A program made the position numbers and the translations under genes. Below the pieces are notes generated by a model. It made no database searches and was not told where the DNA came from. It worked only from the letters and a program-made list of their open reading frames with translations. Of a DNA stretch of 64,000 nt, positions 36,248-45,043 are shown piece after piece. Position 1 is the stretch's first letter. Each line of letters opens with the position of its first letter. This DNA is from an uncultured Clostridia bacterium (GTDB lineage Bacteria > Bacillota > Clostridia > Christensenellales > Borkfalkiaceae): NCBI GenBank assembly GCA_947624445.1, contig CANQKF010000005.1, forward strand, positions 31,138 through 95,137, read 5' to 3'.

Positions 36248-37446
36248 GCGAGCGCGTCTACATTCTGCAGCCGATCTTCGGGGAGGACGCGGAGGCGCTA
36301 CATGCCGAGGCGGTCTCGCTCATCGGGAGCGCGGGCGCGGAGTACATCGGCACGACGCGGCAGATCATCCGTGAGATCCATCCCGCGACGATCTTCGGCG
36401 AAGGCAAACTCGCGGAGGTGAAGGCGCTGCTCGGCGATGGCGAGGCGACGATCCTCTTCAACGGCGATCTCTCCCCCGCCCAGACGGGCAACCTCTCCAA
36501 GGCGCTCGGCGACCGCAAGGTCATCGACCGCACCGCCCTCATCCTCGATATCTTTGCCCTCCGCGCCGAGAGCAGCGAGGGAAAATTGCAGGTCGAGCTC
36601 GCCCAATATAAGTATCTGTATCCCCGTCTGCACGGCAAGGGCACGGCGCTCTCCCGCCTCGGCGGCGGGATCGGCACGCGCGGCCCCGGGGAGACCAAGC
36701 TCGAGACCGACCGCAGGCACATCCGCGTGCGCATCCATGCGCTCGAGACGCGCCTCAAGGAGACCGAACAGCGGCGCAGCCTTTTGACCGAGCGCAGAAA
36801 AAAGGAGCGCGTCAAGACGGTCGCGCTTGTCGGCTACACGAATACGGGCAAATCCACCCTCCTCAACGCCATGACGGGCGCGGACGTCCTCGTGCGGGAC
36901 GCCCTCTTTGCGACGCTCGACCCTACCTCCCGCGCCTTCGAGATCGAGGGCGTGCCCTTTTTGATGGTCGATACGGTTGGGTTTCTCCGCTCCCTCCCCC
37001 ACAGCCTCATCGAGGCGTTCAAGTCCACCCTCGAGAGCGCATTGCACTGCGATCTCGCGCTCATCGTGTGCGACGCCTCGGGCGACTTCGCGATGCAGCT
37101 CGAAACGACGCGCAAGACGCTCGGCGAGCTCGGGTTTTCCTCCCCCTATCTCGTCGTGATGAACAAGTGCGACGCGGCGGGCGACGCGCTGCTGCCGAAG
37201 GACGCCGTGCGCATTTCCGCCAAAGAAGGGCGGGGCTTGGAGACGCTGAAGGCGCGCATCTTCGAGGCGATGCGGGATTCCTACGCGCGCGCTACTTTAT
37301 ATATCCCCTATGCGGAGATGGCGTCGTATGCGGCGCTGCGCCCGCTGCTCTATGAGCGGGAAGTTGCCTACGACGAAGGCGGGGCGCGCGTCCGTGCGAT
37401 CGTCCCCGCGATCTACGCCGAAAAGTTCCGCAAATATTTCGTTTGA
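36244..37446 (+). CDS. hflX: GTPase HflX
   Basis: GGGIGTRGPGETKLETDRRHIRVRI, VALVGYTNTGKSTLLNAMTGADVLVRDALFATLDPTSR. Confidence 0.96.
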   Translation: MSERVYILQPIFGEDAEALHAEAVSLIGSAGAEYIGTTRQIIREIHPATIFGEGKLAEVKALLGDGEATILFNGDLSPAQTGNLSKALGDRKVIDRTALILDIFALRAESSEGKLQVELAQYKYLYPRLHGKGTALSRLGGGIGTRGPGETKLETDRRHIRVRIHALETRLKETEQRRSLLTERRKKERVKTVALVGYTNTGKSTLLNAMTGADVLVRDALFATLDPTSRAFEIEGVPFLMVDTVGFLRSLPHSLIEAFKSTLESALHCDLALIVCDASGDFAMQLETTRKTLGELGFSSPYLVVMNKCDAAGDALLPKDAVRISAKEGRGLETLKARIFEAMRDSYARATLYIPYAEMASYAALRPLLYEREVAYDEGGARVRAIVPAIYAEKFRKYFV

Positions 37447-37476
37447 AAAAACGCCGACGGCATCCCGTCGGCGTTT
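37447..37476. terminator. Bidirectional terminator between hflX and small Cys-rich gene
   Basis: AAAAACGCCGACGG-CAT-CCCGTCGGCGTTT. Confidence 0.85.
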
Positions 37477-37649
37477 CAGTTTTCGTCCTCGCGGAGGATC
37501 TTGTCGATCTTGATCGTCGCATAGTCGCGGATCTCGAGACATTTCCCGCAGTTGTCGCAGGGCTTGGAGGGATCGAGATCGCAGACCTCGCACTCCATGC
37601 AGCCGTCGCACTCCTTTTCGTCATCGAAAATACATTTCTTGATTTCCAT
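37476..37649 (-). CDS. 57-aa cysteine-rich small protein (8 Cys, CxxCxxCxxC...CxxCxxC), not in supplied ORF track
   Basis: Manual translation MEIKKCIFDDEKECDGCMECEVCDLDPSKPCDNCGKCLEIRDYATIKIDKILREDEN*; own promoter TTGCTT-17-TATAAT. Confidence 0.85.
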   Translation of the reverse strand: MEIKKCIFDDEKECDGCMECEVCDLDPSKPCDNCGKCLEIRDYATIKIDKILREDEN

Positions 37650-37655
37650 ATCTCT

Positions 37656-37684
37656 ATTATAGTCCGCGGCCGCAAAAAAAGCAA
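37656..37684 (-). promoter_or_regulatory. promoter of small Cys-rich gene (TTGCTT-17-TATAAT), ATG 6 nt after -10
   Basis: Minus strand TTGCTT at 37684-37679, TATAAT 37661-37656, ATG 37649. Confidence 0.8.
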
Positions 37685-37714
37685 GGATCCGCGAAAAAAA
37701 TTTCCGAAATCATG

Positions 37715-37728
37715 AAAACAAACGTTTG
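37715..37728 (+). promoter_or_regulatory. Putative LexA (SOS) box overlapping lexA -35
   Basis: AAAACAAACGTTTG resembles the Bacillus-type CGAACRNRYGTTYC. Confidence 0.6.
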
Positions 37729-37754
37729 CAATTCTCGTTGGAATGTGCTATAAT
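37726..37754 (+). promoter_or_regulatory. lexA promoter (TTGCAA-17-TATAAT)
   Basis: TTGCAA 37726-37731, TATAAT 37749-37754. Confidence 0.75.
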
Positions 37755-37772
37755 GCAATTACGAGGTGAATT

Positions 37773-38381
37773 ATGATCAAGGAAGCGAAACTTTTGGAAG
37801 TCCTTGGCTACATCAACCGCTACATCGCCGAGAACGGCTTTGCGCCCACCGTGCGCGATATGTGTCGTGATCTCGGCATCAAGTCCACCGCAACGGCATA
37901 CGACTACATCAACCGCCTCAAAGAGAAGGGCTATCTCGAGAAGGCGGAGAATAAGAAGCGCGCGGTCGCCGTGCGCGGCGGGGGCACGGTCAACGTTCCC
38001 CTCGTCGGTACGGTCACGGCAGGCCAGCCCATCCTTGCGGCGGAAAATTTCGAGGGCTACTATCCACTCCCCGCCGGCGAATTCCGCGGCGGAGATTACT
38101 TTTTGCTGCGCGTCTCGGGCGAAAGCATGATCGAGGCGGGCATCTACGACGGCGATAAGATCATCGTCAAGAAGCAGGAGACCGCCGAAAACGGGGATAT
38201 CGTCGTCGCCCTCTTCGATCCCGACGGCATCGGGCAGGGCGCAACGGTCAAGCGGTTCTTCCGCCGCGGCGATCAGATCGTGCTCCATCCCGAAAACGAA
38301 ACGATGCGCGATTTTGTGCTCGGCGCCGAGAGCGACGCGATGATCGTCGGCAAGGTCGTCGGTCTCATCCGCACATTTTAA
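37773..38381 (+). CDS. lexA: SOS repressor LexA
   Basis: GFAPTVRDMCRDLGIKSTATAYDYINRLKEKGYLE; VPLVGTVTAGQPILAAEN; LRVSGESMIEAGIYDGD. Confidence 0.95.
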   Translation: MIKEAKLLEVLGYINRYIAENGFAPTVRDMCRDLGIKSTATAYDYINRLKEKGYLEKAENKKRAVAVRGGGTVNVPLVGTVTAGQPILAAENFEGYYPLPAGEFRGGDYFLLRVSGESMIEAGIYDGDKIIVKKQETAENGDIVVALFDPDGIGQGATVKRFFRRGDQIVLHPENETMRDFVLGAESDAMIVGKVVGLIRTF

Positions 38382-38396
38382 CTTCTTCCGCAAAAA

Positions 38397-38435
38397 CAGC
38401 GCTCCCCGTCCGCATGGGCGACGGGGAGCGCTTTT
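38397..38435. terminator. Bidirectional terminator between convergent lexA and rluB
   Basis: AGCGCTCCCCGTC..GACGGGGAGCGCTTTT. Confidence 0.85.
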
Positions 38436-38439
38436 CCAT

Positions 38440-39153
38440 TCAAAGATTTTTTAAGTAATAGATCTCCTCCTGCGTGAGCTTCCTGCATGCGCCGCGGTCG
38501 AGCCCCGTGAGCGAGAGCTCGCCGAGCTTCGTGCGCTTTAAGAAGGTCACGGTCTTTCCGATCGCCTCGAACATCCGCCGTATTTCGCGGTTCTTGCCCT
38601 CGGTGAGCACCATGCGCAGCTTGGTGTAGTGCTTGTCCGTCTCGATGACGGCCGCCTTGCACTTCTTGGTGACGACCCCCTTTTCGATCTCGACGCCCGC
38701 GCGGAGATGATTGAGCTGGGCGGGCGTGAGCGTCCCCTCGATGCGCACATGGTACGTCTTGGGGATCTCGCTCTTGGGCGAGGTCAGGCGGAAGGCGAGG
38801 TCGCCGTCGTTGGTCAGAAGGAGCAGGCCCTCGCTCTCGTAGTCCAGCCGCCCCACGGGGAAAACCCGCCCCGCGCCCTTCGGGAGCAGTTCCATCACCG
38901 TCTTGCGCGGGCGGTCGGTCTTTTCGTCCTGCACGGTGCAGATGTACCCCTTGGGCTTGTTGAGCAGATAATATTCGTAGTTGACTTTGTGGGAGAGGAT
39001 CTTGCCGTCGAGCATGACGGTATCCTCGGGGCCCACTTCCGTCCCGGGGGCGGCGACGGCGCCGTTTACGGTCACTCTGCCCGCGCCGACGATCTCGTCG
39101 GCCCCTCTTCTCGATGCTATGCCCTGTTCGGCGAGAAATTTATTGATGCGCAT
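38440..39153 (-). CDS. rluB: 23S rRNA pseudouridine synthase (RluB/RsuA family)
   Basis: MRINKFLAEQGIASRRGADEIVGAGRVTVNG; VGRLDYESEGLLLLTNDGDLAFRLTSP; GKNREIRRMFEAIG. Confidence 0.93.
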   Translation of the reverse strand: MRINKFLAEQGIASRRGADEIVGAGRVTVNGAVAAPGTEVGPEDTVMLDGKILSHKVNYEYYLLNKPKGYICTVQDEKTDRPRKTVMELLPKGAGRVFPVGRLDYESEGLLLLTNDGDLAFRLTSPKSEIPKTYHVRIEGTLTPAQLNHLRAGVEIEKGVVTKKCKAAVIETDKHYTKLRMVLTEGKNREIRRMFEAIGKTVTFLKRTKLGELSLTGLDRGACRKLTQEEIYYLKNL

Positions 39154-39155
39154 AT

Positions 39156-40151
39156 CTACATGATATACAAATTCTCCGAAAAAAGCAAGCGATTCTCGAG
39201 ATAAATGAGGACTTGTCCCGCAACTTCGCCGCGGACGGCGGGGCAGGGCATCGTCGTGATCCCCTCGATGCGGATCTGCGAAAGCTCCTTTTGGCGCAGC
39301 GGATAGGCGAAGCCGTATTTGATCGCGAATCCTTCGTAGGGCATCGTCGCGTCGAGGAGCGGGATCATGCGGTATGTCGCATAGCAGCCGTCGAGCAGTT
39401 CGGCCGTGCGTTCATAGGTCTGCGGACAGTTGAGCAGCACGCAGACGAGCTGCATGCCGTCGCGCTCCGCCGCGGTCACGAGGCACCGCCCCGCCGCCGT
39501 CGTGAAGCCCGTCTTGACGCCCGTCGCGCCGCCGTACTGCCAGAGCATCTTGTTCTTGTTCTTCCATCCGCGCGGCGCGTAGTATTTGCACGAGACGATC
39601 TCGCGGAAGGTCTCGTTCTGCATGGCGTAGGCGGCGACGAGCGCCAGATCCCGCGCCGTCGTGTAGTGGTCGGGATCGGGCAGACCGTGCGGATTGGCGA
39701 AATCGCTGTGCTCCGCCCCCATCTTCAGCGCCCGCGCCTTCATTTCGGCGGTGAACGCGGCGACGCTCCCGCTGCGGCGCAGGGCAAGCGCGACGGCGCA
39801 GTCGTTCCCCGAGCGCAACATGAGCCCGTAGAGCAGATCCCGCACCGCGTAGGTCTCCCCCGCGCGCAGGTAGACGCTCGAGCCCTCCGTCCCCTCTGCC
39901 TCCTGCGGGATGACGATCTCCTCTTCGGGGTCGAGGTCCTCGATCGCAATGATCGCGGTGAGGATCTTGGTCGTGCTCGCCATGGGGAGCCGCGCGTCGG
40001 CGTTCTTTTCGGAGAGGAAGCGCCGCGAAGTCACCTCAACGACGCATTCCGCTCTCCCCTCGGTGGCGGCGTGCGCGGCAAGGCGCGGCGGCGCCAGGGC
40101 GAGCGAAAGTCCGAAGAGCGCCGCGAGCGCGCATAGGGCGGCTCTACGCAT
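39156..40151 (-). CDS. D-alanyl-D-alanine carboxypeptidase (DacF/S11 family)
   Basis: LPMASTTKILTAI, RSGNDCAVALA, GVKTGFTTAAGRCLV. Confidence 0.93.
   Translation of the reverse strand: MRRAALCALAALFGLSLALAPPRLAAHAATEGRAECVVEVTSRRFLSEKNADARLPMASTTKILTAIIAIEDLDPEEEIVIPQEAEGTEGSSVYLRAGETYAVRDLLYGLMLRSGNDCAVALALRRSGSVAAFTAEMKARALKMGAEHSDFANPHGLPDPDHYTTARDLALVAAYAMQNETFREIVSCKYYAPRGWKNKNKMLWQYGGATGVKTGFTTAAGRCLVTAAERDGMQLVCVLLNCPQTYERTAELLDGCYATYRMIPLLDATMPYEGFAIKYGFAYPLRQKELSQIRIEGITTMPCPAVRGEVAGQVLIYLENRLLFSENLYIM
39160..39188 (-). promoter_or_regulatory. rluB promoter (TTGCTT-17-TATCAT), ATG 6 nt after -10
   Basis: Minus strand TTGCTT 39188-39183, TATCAT 39165-39160, ATG 39153. Confidence 0.65.
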
Positions 40152-40521
40152 CTTCCCCCTTCTTGACGATGCGGGAAAGCAGCTCGCTCGCCTTTTCGAT
40201 GAGCCCGTCGACGGGGTCGTCGGTGATCTTGACGACGCGGCACTCCGTGCCGTCGTCGATGAGAAAGCCTGCGGGCTTGATGTTGACGACGGTGCCCGTC
40301 GCCCCCGCGAAGGGAAAGCTCTCGTCCTCCTTGATCGCCTTGACTTCGCCGTATTCCCCGCCCCCCGAGAGGTAGCCCATCGTGACCTTCGTGAAGGGGA
40401 TGATCTGCGCGCCGCTCGCGGTGACGACGGGCTTCCCGATCACCGTGTTCACGTCCACGAGCCCTACGAGTTGCTCGGCTGTTTTTTCCATGATTGCGTC
40501 GATTTTCTTTTTCTTATCCAA
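40144..40521 (-). CDS. gerW: Sporulation protein GerW/YtfJ family
   Basis: DVNTVIGKPVVTASGAQIIPFTKVTMGYLSGGGEYG; VKITDDPVDGLIEKASEL. Confidence 0.9.
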   Translation of the reverse strand: MDKKKKIDAIMEKTAEQLVGLVDVNTVIGKPVVTASGAQIIPFTKVTMGYLSGGGEYGEVKAIKEDESFPFAGATGTVVNIKPAGFLIDDGTECRVVKITDDPVDGLIEKASELLSRIVKKGEDA

Positions 40522-41045
40522 TTTATCAATGCCTCCAAAAGTTTTTTTCCGATCGCTATCGCCAGGATGAGCCCGTTGAACACGGTCGTCGTCATGAGCG
40601 AGACCTTGAGACAGGGCGTTTGCGCGAGGAGCGTGCCGTTTTCGAGTTCCAAAAAGGGATGGCGGGTCCGCAAGACCGCAAACGCCGCGCCGCCCGCCGC
40701 TTGCAGGGCCGCCGCAAGGAGCAGTCCCGAGATCTTCTCGGCGCCGCCCGTCTCCACGACCTGTCGGAAGCGGTAGAGCTGGAAGCCGTAGGTGATCTCA
40801 AAGTATTTGCGCGTGTCGCGCATGCCCGCATAGGGAAGCAGAATGGCGAACTTTTCGGTGAGGTGGATGGCGATCCCCTCCCGCCGCAGTTCCGCATAGC
40901 CGCCGACGATGCGCAAACCGAAGGGACTGAGGGCGAAACTTGCCTTGTTTTCGCGCACATCGACGTAGAGATGGAAATCCACAAAGACGGGAAAGAACAA
41001 AAGCAGCGCGCCGAGGAACGTCGAAACGACAAAAAACTCGCCCAT
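40464..41045 (-). CDS. DUF2953-like membrane-associated protein (YtfI position)
   Basis: N-terminal TM, position immediately upstream of gerW, HPFLELENGTLLAQTPCLKVSLMTTTVFNGLIL. Confidence 0.6.
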   Translation of the reverse strand: MGEFFVVSTFLGALLLFFPVFVDFHLYVDVRENKASFALSPFGLRIVGGYAELRREGIAIHLTEKFAILLPYAGMRDTRKYFEITYGFQLYRFRQVVETGGAEKISGLLLAAALQAAGGAAFAVLRTRHPFLELENGTLLAQTPCLKVSLMTTTVFNGLILAIAIGKKLLEALINWIRKRKSTQSWKKQPSNS

Positions 41046-41087
41046 GACCTTATCATGAGCGAGTTGGATGAAATTATGCGCGGGAAC

Positions 41088-41831
41088 TCAAGAGATCTTG
41101 ACGATATCGTCCTGATCGAGATTGCGCAGGAAATCGGGAAGGTTGTAGCCGTTTTCGTCCACGACCTCGTCCTGCTTGCGGGCGCGGCCGCCCTTCTCTT
41201 CGCCCTCCGCTTCCGCGGCGGGCGCGCCGTCCTCGCCGCTTGCGTCGGCGGGCGCAGCTTCCGAGGCGGGACCGTATTCGCTGCGCGCATAGAGATAGTT
41301 GTCGTTGTTGCGCGCGAAATCGCCCGTGAGGAAATCCTCGTAGTCGGGCAGTTCCTCGATACTGCCGAGATTGAAGTGTTTGAGGAAATTATCCGTCGTC
41401 GCATAGAGGACGGGATGGCCGATCGTGTTCTTCTTGCCGCACGCGTAGATGAGCTCCTTCTGGAGCAGCACGGTCACGCCGTAGTCGCTGTTGCAACCGC
41501 GCATGAGTTCGATCTCCGTGCGGGTGATCGGCTGCTTGTAGGCGACGATCGCGAGGCATTCGAGCGCCACGCGCGTGAGCTCCTTCTCGCGGATGGTATT
41601 GAGCACGGAGGCGACCTGTTCCTTATAGGCGGGATTGGTCGCAAGCTGCACTTTCTTGTTGAATTCGAGCAAGCGGATGCCGCCGTCCTCGCCGTAGCGT
41701 TCTTTCAGCTCGTCGACCGATCTCTGGACGGTGCTCGGCATGACTTCGAGCTTCTCGGCGATATCCGAGATCGCGACGCTGTTGCCTGCCGCAAACAAAA
41801 TCGCTTCGATGATTTGCGTAAGATTTTCCAC
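41088..41831 (-). CDS. scpB: Segregation and condensation protein B
   Basis: IIEAILFAAGNSVAISDIAEKLE, LECLAIVAYKQPITRTEIELMRGCNSD, IGHPVLYATTDNFLKHF. Confidence 0.95.
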   Translation of the reverse strand: MENLTQIIEAILFAAGNSVAISDIAEKLEVMPSTVQRSVDELKERYGEDGGIRLLEFNKKVQLATNPAYKEQVASVLNTIREKELTRVALECLAIVAYKQPITRTEIELMRGCNSDYGVTVLLQKELIYACGKKNTIGHPVLYATTDNFLKHFNLGSIEELPDYEDFLTGDFARNNDNYLYARSEYGPASEAAPADASGEDGAPAAEAEGEEKGGRARKQDEVVDENGYNLPDFLRNLDQDDIVKIS

Positions 41832-41844
41832 GGGATCCTCCTTT

Positions 41845-42816
41845 TCAGTATGTATCGATCTCGAACTTTGCGTTCGGGTCCCACTCCGGGTTGAAACTGA
41901 TCACGATCTCTCCGAACATCCCATCCTGCCGCACGCGCAGAAATTGGTGTTTGAGGAGTTCCAGAAGCGCCTGGAAGGTCGTCACGACCTCATTGCGCGA
42001 GGAATCGTGCGTAAAGAGCTTGGTGAAATTGTATTCGCGGGACGGATCCTCGAAGAGTTCGCGGATGAACACGATCTTCTGCGCCACCGTGAATTCATCG
42101 CGCGGGATCTCGCGGGATTCGTCCTCCCGCTGCTTCACCTCGAGATTGAGCATGATCTGCGCCATGGCCTTGCCGAGCGCTTCCTGCGTGATGCCGTCGA
42201 GCGAGAACACGACCTGCCGCGTGCCGACATCCTTATCCGGGCGCTTGTAATAGAGCCCCGTCGTCTCGCGGTTCTTGAGCTTCTCCTCCTGCCCCTTGAT
42301 CTTCAGGTACTCTTCATAGAGCGCGTTCTTGAGGTCGATCGGATCGTCCTCGTTGTCCATGTAGTCGTCGTACCCGCCGTCGTCGTTCGCCTCGTAAGTC
42401 GGGGTGTTCGGCACGAGCATCAGGATCTTGCGCTTGATGATATCGGCGGCGAGATTCAGATAGTCCGTCACCTTGCCCATGTCGTAGTCCGTGAGATTCT
42501 GCACATAGGCGACGAACTGCTCGGTCACCTTGGAGACGTAGACGTCGCGGATCGGGATCATGTCGCGGTTCATGAGGTAGAGCAAAAAGTCGAGCGGGCC
42601 CGAGAAGTTGTCGAGCGTCGTCGTGTAGTCGACCTTGGAATCGAATTTGCGGCGGAGAACGGCAAAGAACTCCTCATCCTTGAGGTTCTCGAGCCCTTCG
42701 GGGGGCAGCTCTTCCGCCGTTTGGGAGACTGCGATCGCCGCTTCCGCATCCAACGCAGGGGCATCCTCGGATAGAGTTTCGAATTGTTCATCTGTTACCA
42801 CGGTATTAACCCCCAT
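41845..42816 (-). CDS. scpA: Segregation and condensation protein A
   Basis: TTLDNFSGPLDFLLYLMNRDMIPIRDVYVSKVTEQF; DYLNLAADIIKRKILMLVP; N-terminal extension of about 65 aa. Confidence 0.93.
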   Translation of the reverse strand: MGVNTVVTDEQFETLSEDAPALDAEAAIAVSQTAEELPPEGLENLKDEEFFAVLRRKFDSKVDYTTTLDNFSGPLDFLLYLMNRDMIPIRDVYVSKVTEQFVAYVQNLTDYDMGKVTDYLNLAADIIKRKILMLVPNTPTYEANDDGGYDDYMDNEDDPIDLKNALYEEYLKIKGQEEKLKNRETTGLYYKRPDKDVGTRQVVFSLDGITQEALGKAMAQIMLNLEVKQREDESREIPRDEFTVAQKIVFIRELFEDPSREYNFTKLFTHDSSRNEVVTTFQALLELLKHQFLRVRQDGMFGEIVISFNPEWDPNAKFEIDTY

Positions 42817-43499
42817 AATGCTTGGATCGGGAAGCCGACATAGTTGACCGCAAAGGTGCTCAGCCATCCCAAAAGATTGAAATAGTTCATGATCGGAACA
42901 TTGAGCCGCACAAAGATCGAGCAAAGAAAACTTTCGGCGACGAGCCCCAAGAGGATCCATTGCCCGTTGTCCCGCAGGAAGCGGTACACTTTCCCCCGCC
43001 TGCGGTTCAACGCGTCGACGATGCGGAAGCCGTCGAGCGGGTAGAGCGGAAGCAGGTTGAATACCGCAAAGCACAGGCTGTAAATGAAGATGTATCTCGT
43101 AAAGTCGCACAGGAACAGGCGGATCGTCGCAAGAGATACGGGCAAATAATGGAGGCAGACGAGGTAGATCGGGTAGATGAGCAGCGCCGTGAGCAGATTC
43201 GCGATGACGCCCGCGCTCGCCGTGAGCCCCAGCCCGAGGCGGTATTTCCTGAAATTGTTCGGGTTGATGGGAACGGGCTTCGCCCAGCCGAATCCGACGA
43301 GCGTGAACGAGATGAGCCCGATAAGATCGAAGTGCCGGAAGGGATTGAGCGTGAGGCGATGGTTCCACTTGGGCGTGGGATCGCCGCAGCGGTATGCCAC
43401 ATACGCATGCGCAAATTCATGCAGCGTCAGCACAAACACGACGGCAAGCAAACTTGCAAAGAGCGCAATGAACTCCTGTAACAATTCGTTCAATCCCAT
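42795..43499 (-). CDS. Site-2 protease family (M50) membrane metalloprotease
   Basis: VLTLHEFAHAYVAYRCGDPTP, NLLPLYPLDGFRIVDAL. Confidence 0.92.
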   Translation of the reverse strand: MGLNELLQEFIALFASLLAVVFVLTLHEFAHAYVAYRCGDPTPKWNHRLTLNPFRHFDLIGLISFTLVGFGWAKPVPINPNNFRKYRLGLGLTASAGVIANLLTALLIYPIYLVCLHYLPVSLATIRLFLCDFTRYIFIYSLCFAVFNLLPLYPLDGFRIVDALNRRRGKVYRFLRDNGQWILLGLVAESFLCSIFVRLNVPIMNYFNLLGWLSTFAVNYVGFPIQALWGLIPW

Positions 43500-43547
43500 G
43501 ATGTAACTTACATTATAGCGTATATTTCCGAAAAAGGCAAGAAAAAA

Positions 43548-43571
43548 GCGGAGATTTTGCAAAATTTCCGC
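43548..43571 (-). terminator. lysA terminator
   Basis: Minus strand GCGGAAATTTTGCAAAATCTCCGC followed by TTTTTT. Confidence 0.85.
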
Positions 43572-43595
43572 TTGAAATATCAAGATGTTGTGCTT

Positions 43596-44930
43596 TCATT
43601 TCGCGAGCCGCGCGGGAAGAATGTCATTCCTTGTCAGATCCTCGTAGGTCTGCGGGCGGATGATATACTCCGCTTCCCCCTCCCGCACGAGCACTGCGGG
43701 CGGGATGAGATTGCGGTTGTAGTTGGAGGCCATCGAGTAGTTGTAGGCGCCCGTCGTGAGAACGGCGAGGATGTCCCCCGTCTCCGCGTGCGCGAGCGGC
43801 ATATCCGCGCCGATGAGGTCCCCGCTCTCACAGCACTTTCCCGCGATCGAGACGCGCTCGGCGGCAGGTTCGTTCGCCTTGTTCGCGAGGATCGCCGTGT
43901 AGCGCGAACCGTAGAGGCAGTAGCGGGGATTCTCGAACATCCCCCCGTCGACCGCGACATACTTGCGCAGCCCCGGGATCTCGCGGATCGCCCCCACCGT
44001 GTAGAGCGTGACGCCCGCCTCCGCGACGATCGACCGCCCCGGCTCGATGAGCAGATACGGCTGTTTGAGCCCGTACTTCGCGCAGCCCGCCTTCACTGCG
44101 CCGATGAGCGCCGAGAGATACTCCGCATAGCCCGCGGGAGGGATCATGCGGTCCTCCTCCGCATACCACACGCCGAAGCCGCCCCCCATGTTGAGCTCTT
44201 CGCAGACGAACCCGCACGACGCTTTGAGGTCCGCGATGAAAGCGAGGCACTTCTCCGCGGCGAGCACGAAGGAATCCTTCTCGAAGATCTGCGAGCCGAT
44301 GTGACAGTGGAAGCCGCGCAGTTCGAGGTGCGGGAGCGAGAGCACATGCGAAGAGATGCGTGCCGCGTCGCCGTTTGCAACGGAGAAGCCGAACTTGGAA
44401 TCGGGCGTCGCCGTCTGCACGAAGTGATGGGTGTGCGCCTCGACGCCGGGATTGATGCGGATGAGCACCCGCTGCACCTTCCCCCGCGCCGCGCAGAGCG
44501 CTTCGAGGCGGTCGGCTTCGAGCGCGGAATCGACGACGACGCACGCAACGCCCGCGTCGAGCGCCTCCTCGAGTTCGGCCTGCAACTTGTTGTTGCCGTG
44601 CATATAGATCTTCTCCGCGGGAAATCCCGCCTTTCGGGCGGTGTAGAGCTCCCCGCCCGAAACGACGTCGACGCCCAGCCCCTCCTGCCGCGCGATGCCG
44701 TACATCGCCATGCAGGAGAACGCCTTGGAGGCATAGAGCACGCAGCCGTTCCCGCCGTATTCCCGTGCGATTGTCTCGCGGTACACGCGCATCATCGCGC
44801 GGATATAGGCTTCGTCAAAGACATAGAGCGGCGTGGAGAAGCGCGCGGCAAGCTCCACGCAGTCGGCGCCCCCGATCTCGAGGTGCCCCTTTTCGTTGAT
44901 CTTCAGTGTTTCTCTCGTATGGATGTTCAT
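43596..44930 (-). CDS. lysA: Diaminopimelate decarboxylase
   Basis: CVLYASKAFSCMAMYGIA, GFHCHIGSQIFE, EPGRSIVAEAGVTLYTVG, CCESGDLIG. Confidence 0.96.
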   Translation of the reverse strand: MNIHTRETLKINEKGHLEIGGADCVELAARFSTPLYVFDEAYIRAMMRVYRETIAREYGGNGCVLYASKAFSCMAMYGIARQEGLGVDVVSGGELYTARKAGFPAEKIYMHGNNKLQAELEEALDAGVACVVVDSALEADRLEALCAARGKVQRVLIRINPGVEAHTHHFVQTATPDSKFGFSVANGDAARISSHVLSLPHLELRGFHCHIGSQIFEKDSFVLAAEKCLAFIADLKASCGFVCEELNMGGGFGVWYAEEDRMIPPAGYAEYLSALIGAVKAGCAKYGLKQPYLLIEPGRSIVAEAGVTLYTVGAIREIPGLRKYVAVDGGMFENPRYCLYGSRYTAILANKANEPAAERVSIAGKCCESGDLIGADMPLAHAETGDILAVLTTGAYNYSMASNYNRNLIPPAVLVREGEAEYIIRPQTYEDLTRNDILPARLAK

Positions 44931-44938
44931 GATACGGA

Positions 44939-44967
44939 ATTATAGCACAAATTGGGCGCGCGGTCAA
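44939..44967 (-). promoter_or_regulatory. lysA promoter (TTGACC-17-TATAAT), ATG 8 nt after -10
   Basis: Minus strand TTGACC 44967-44962, TATAAT 44944-44939, ATG 44930. Confidence 0.8.
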
Positions 44968-44971
44968 GAAA

Positions 44972-44995
44972 ATGACGCGCAAAACTGCGCGTCAT
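44972..44995 (-). terminator. Terminator of D-Ala-D-Ala carboxypeptidase gene
   Basis: Minus strand ATGACGCGC-AGTTTT-GCGCGTCAT-TTTC, directly next to lysA -35. Confidence 0.75.
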
Positions 44996-45010
44996 CGGGA
45001 AAGAAAGCGT

Positions 45011-45031
45011 GTATTATGTCACGCATAGTAC
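45011..45031. repeat. Dispersed palindromic element (copy F)
   Basis: GTATTATGT-CAC-GCATAGTAC. Confidence 0.75.
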
Positions 45032-45043
45032 TTTGCAAATTCG

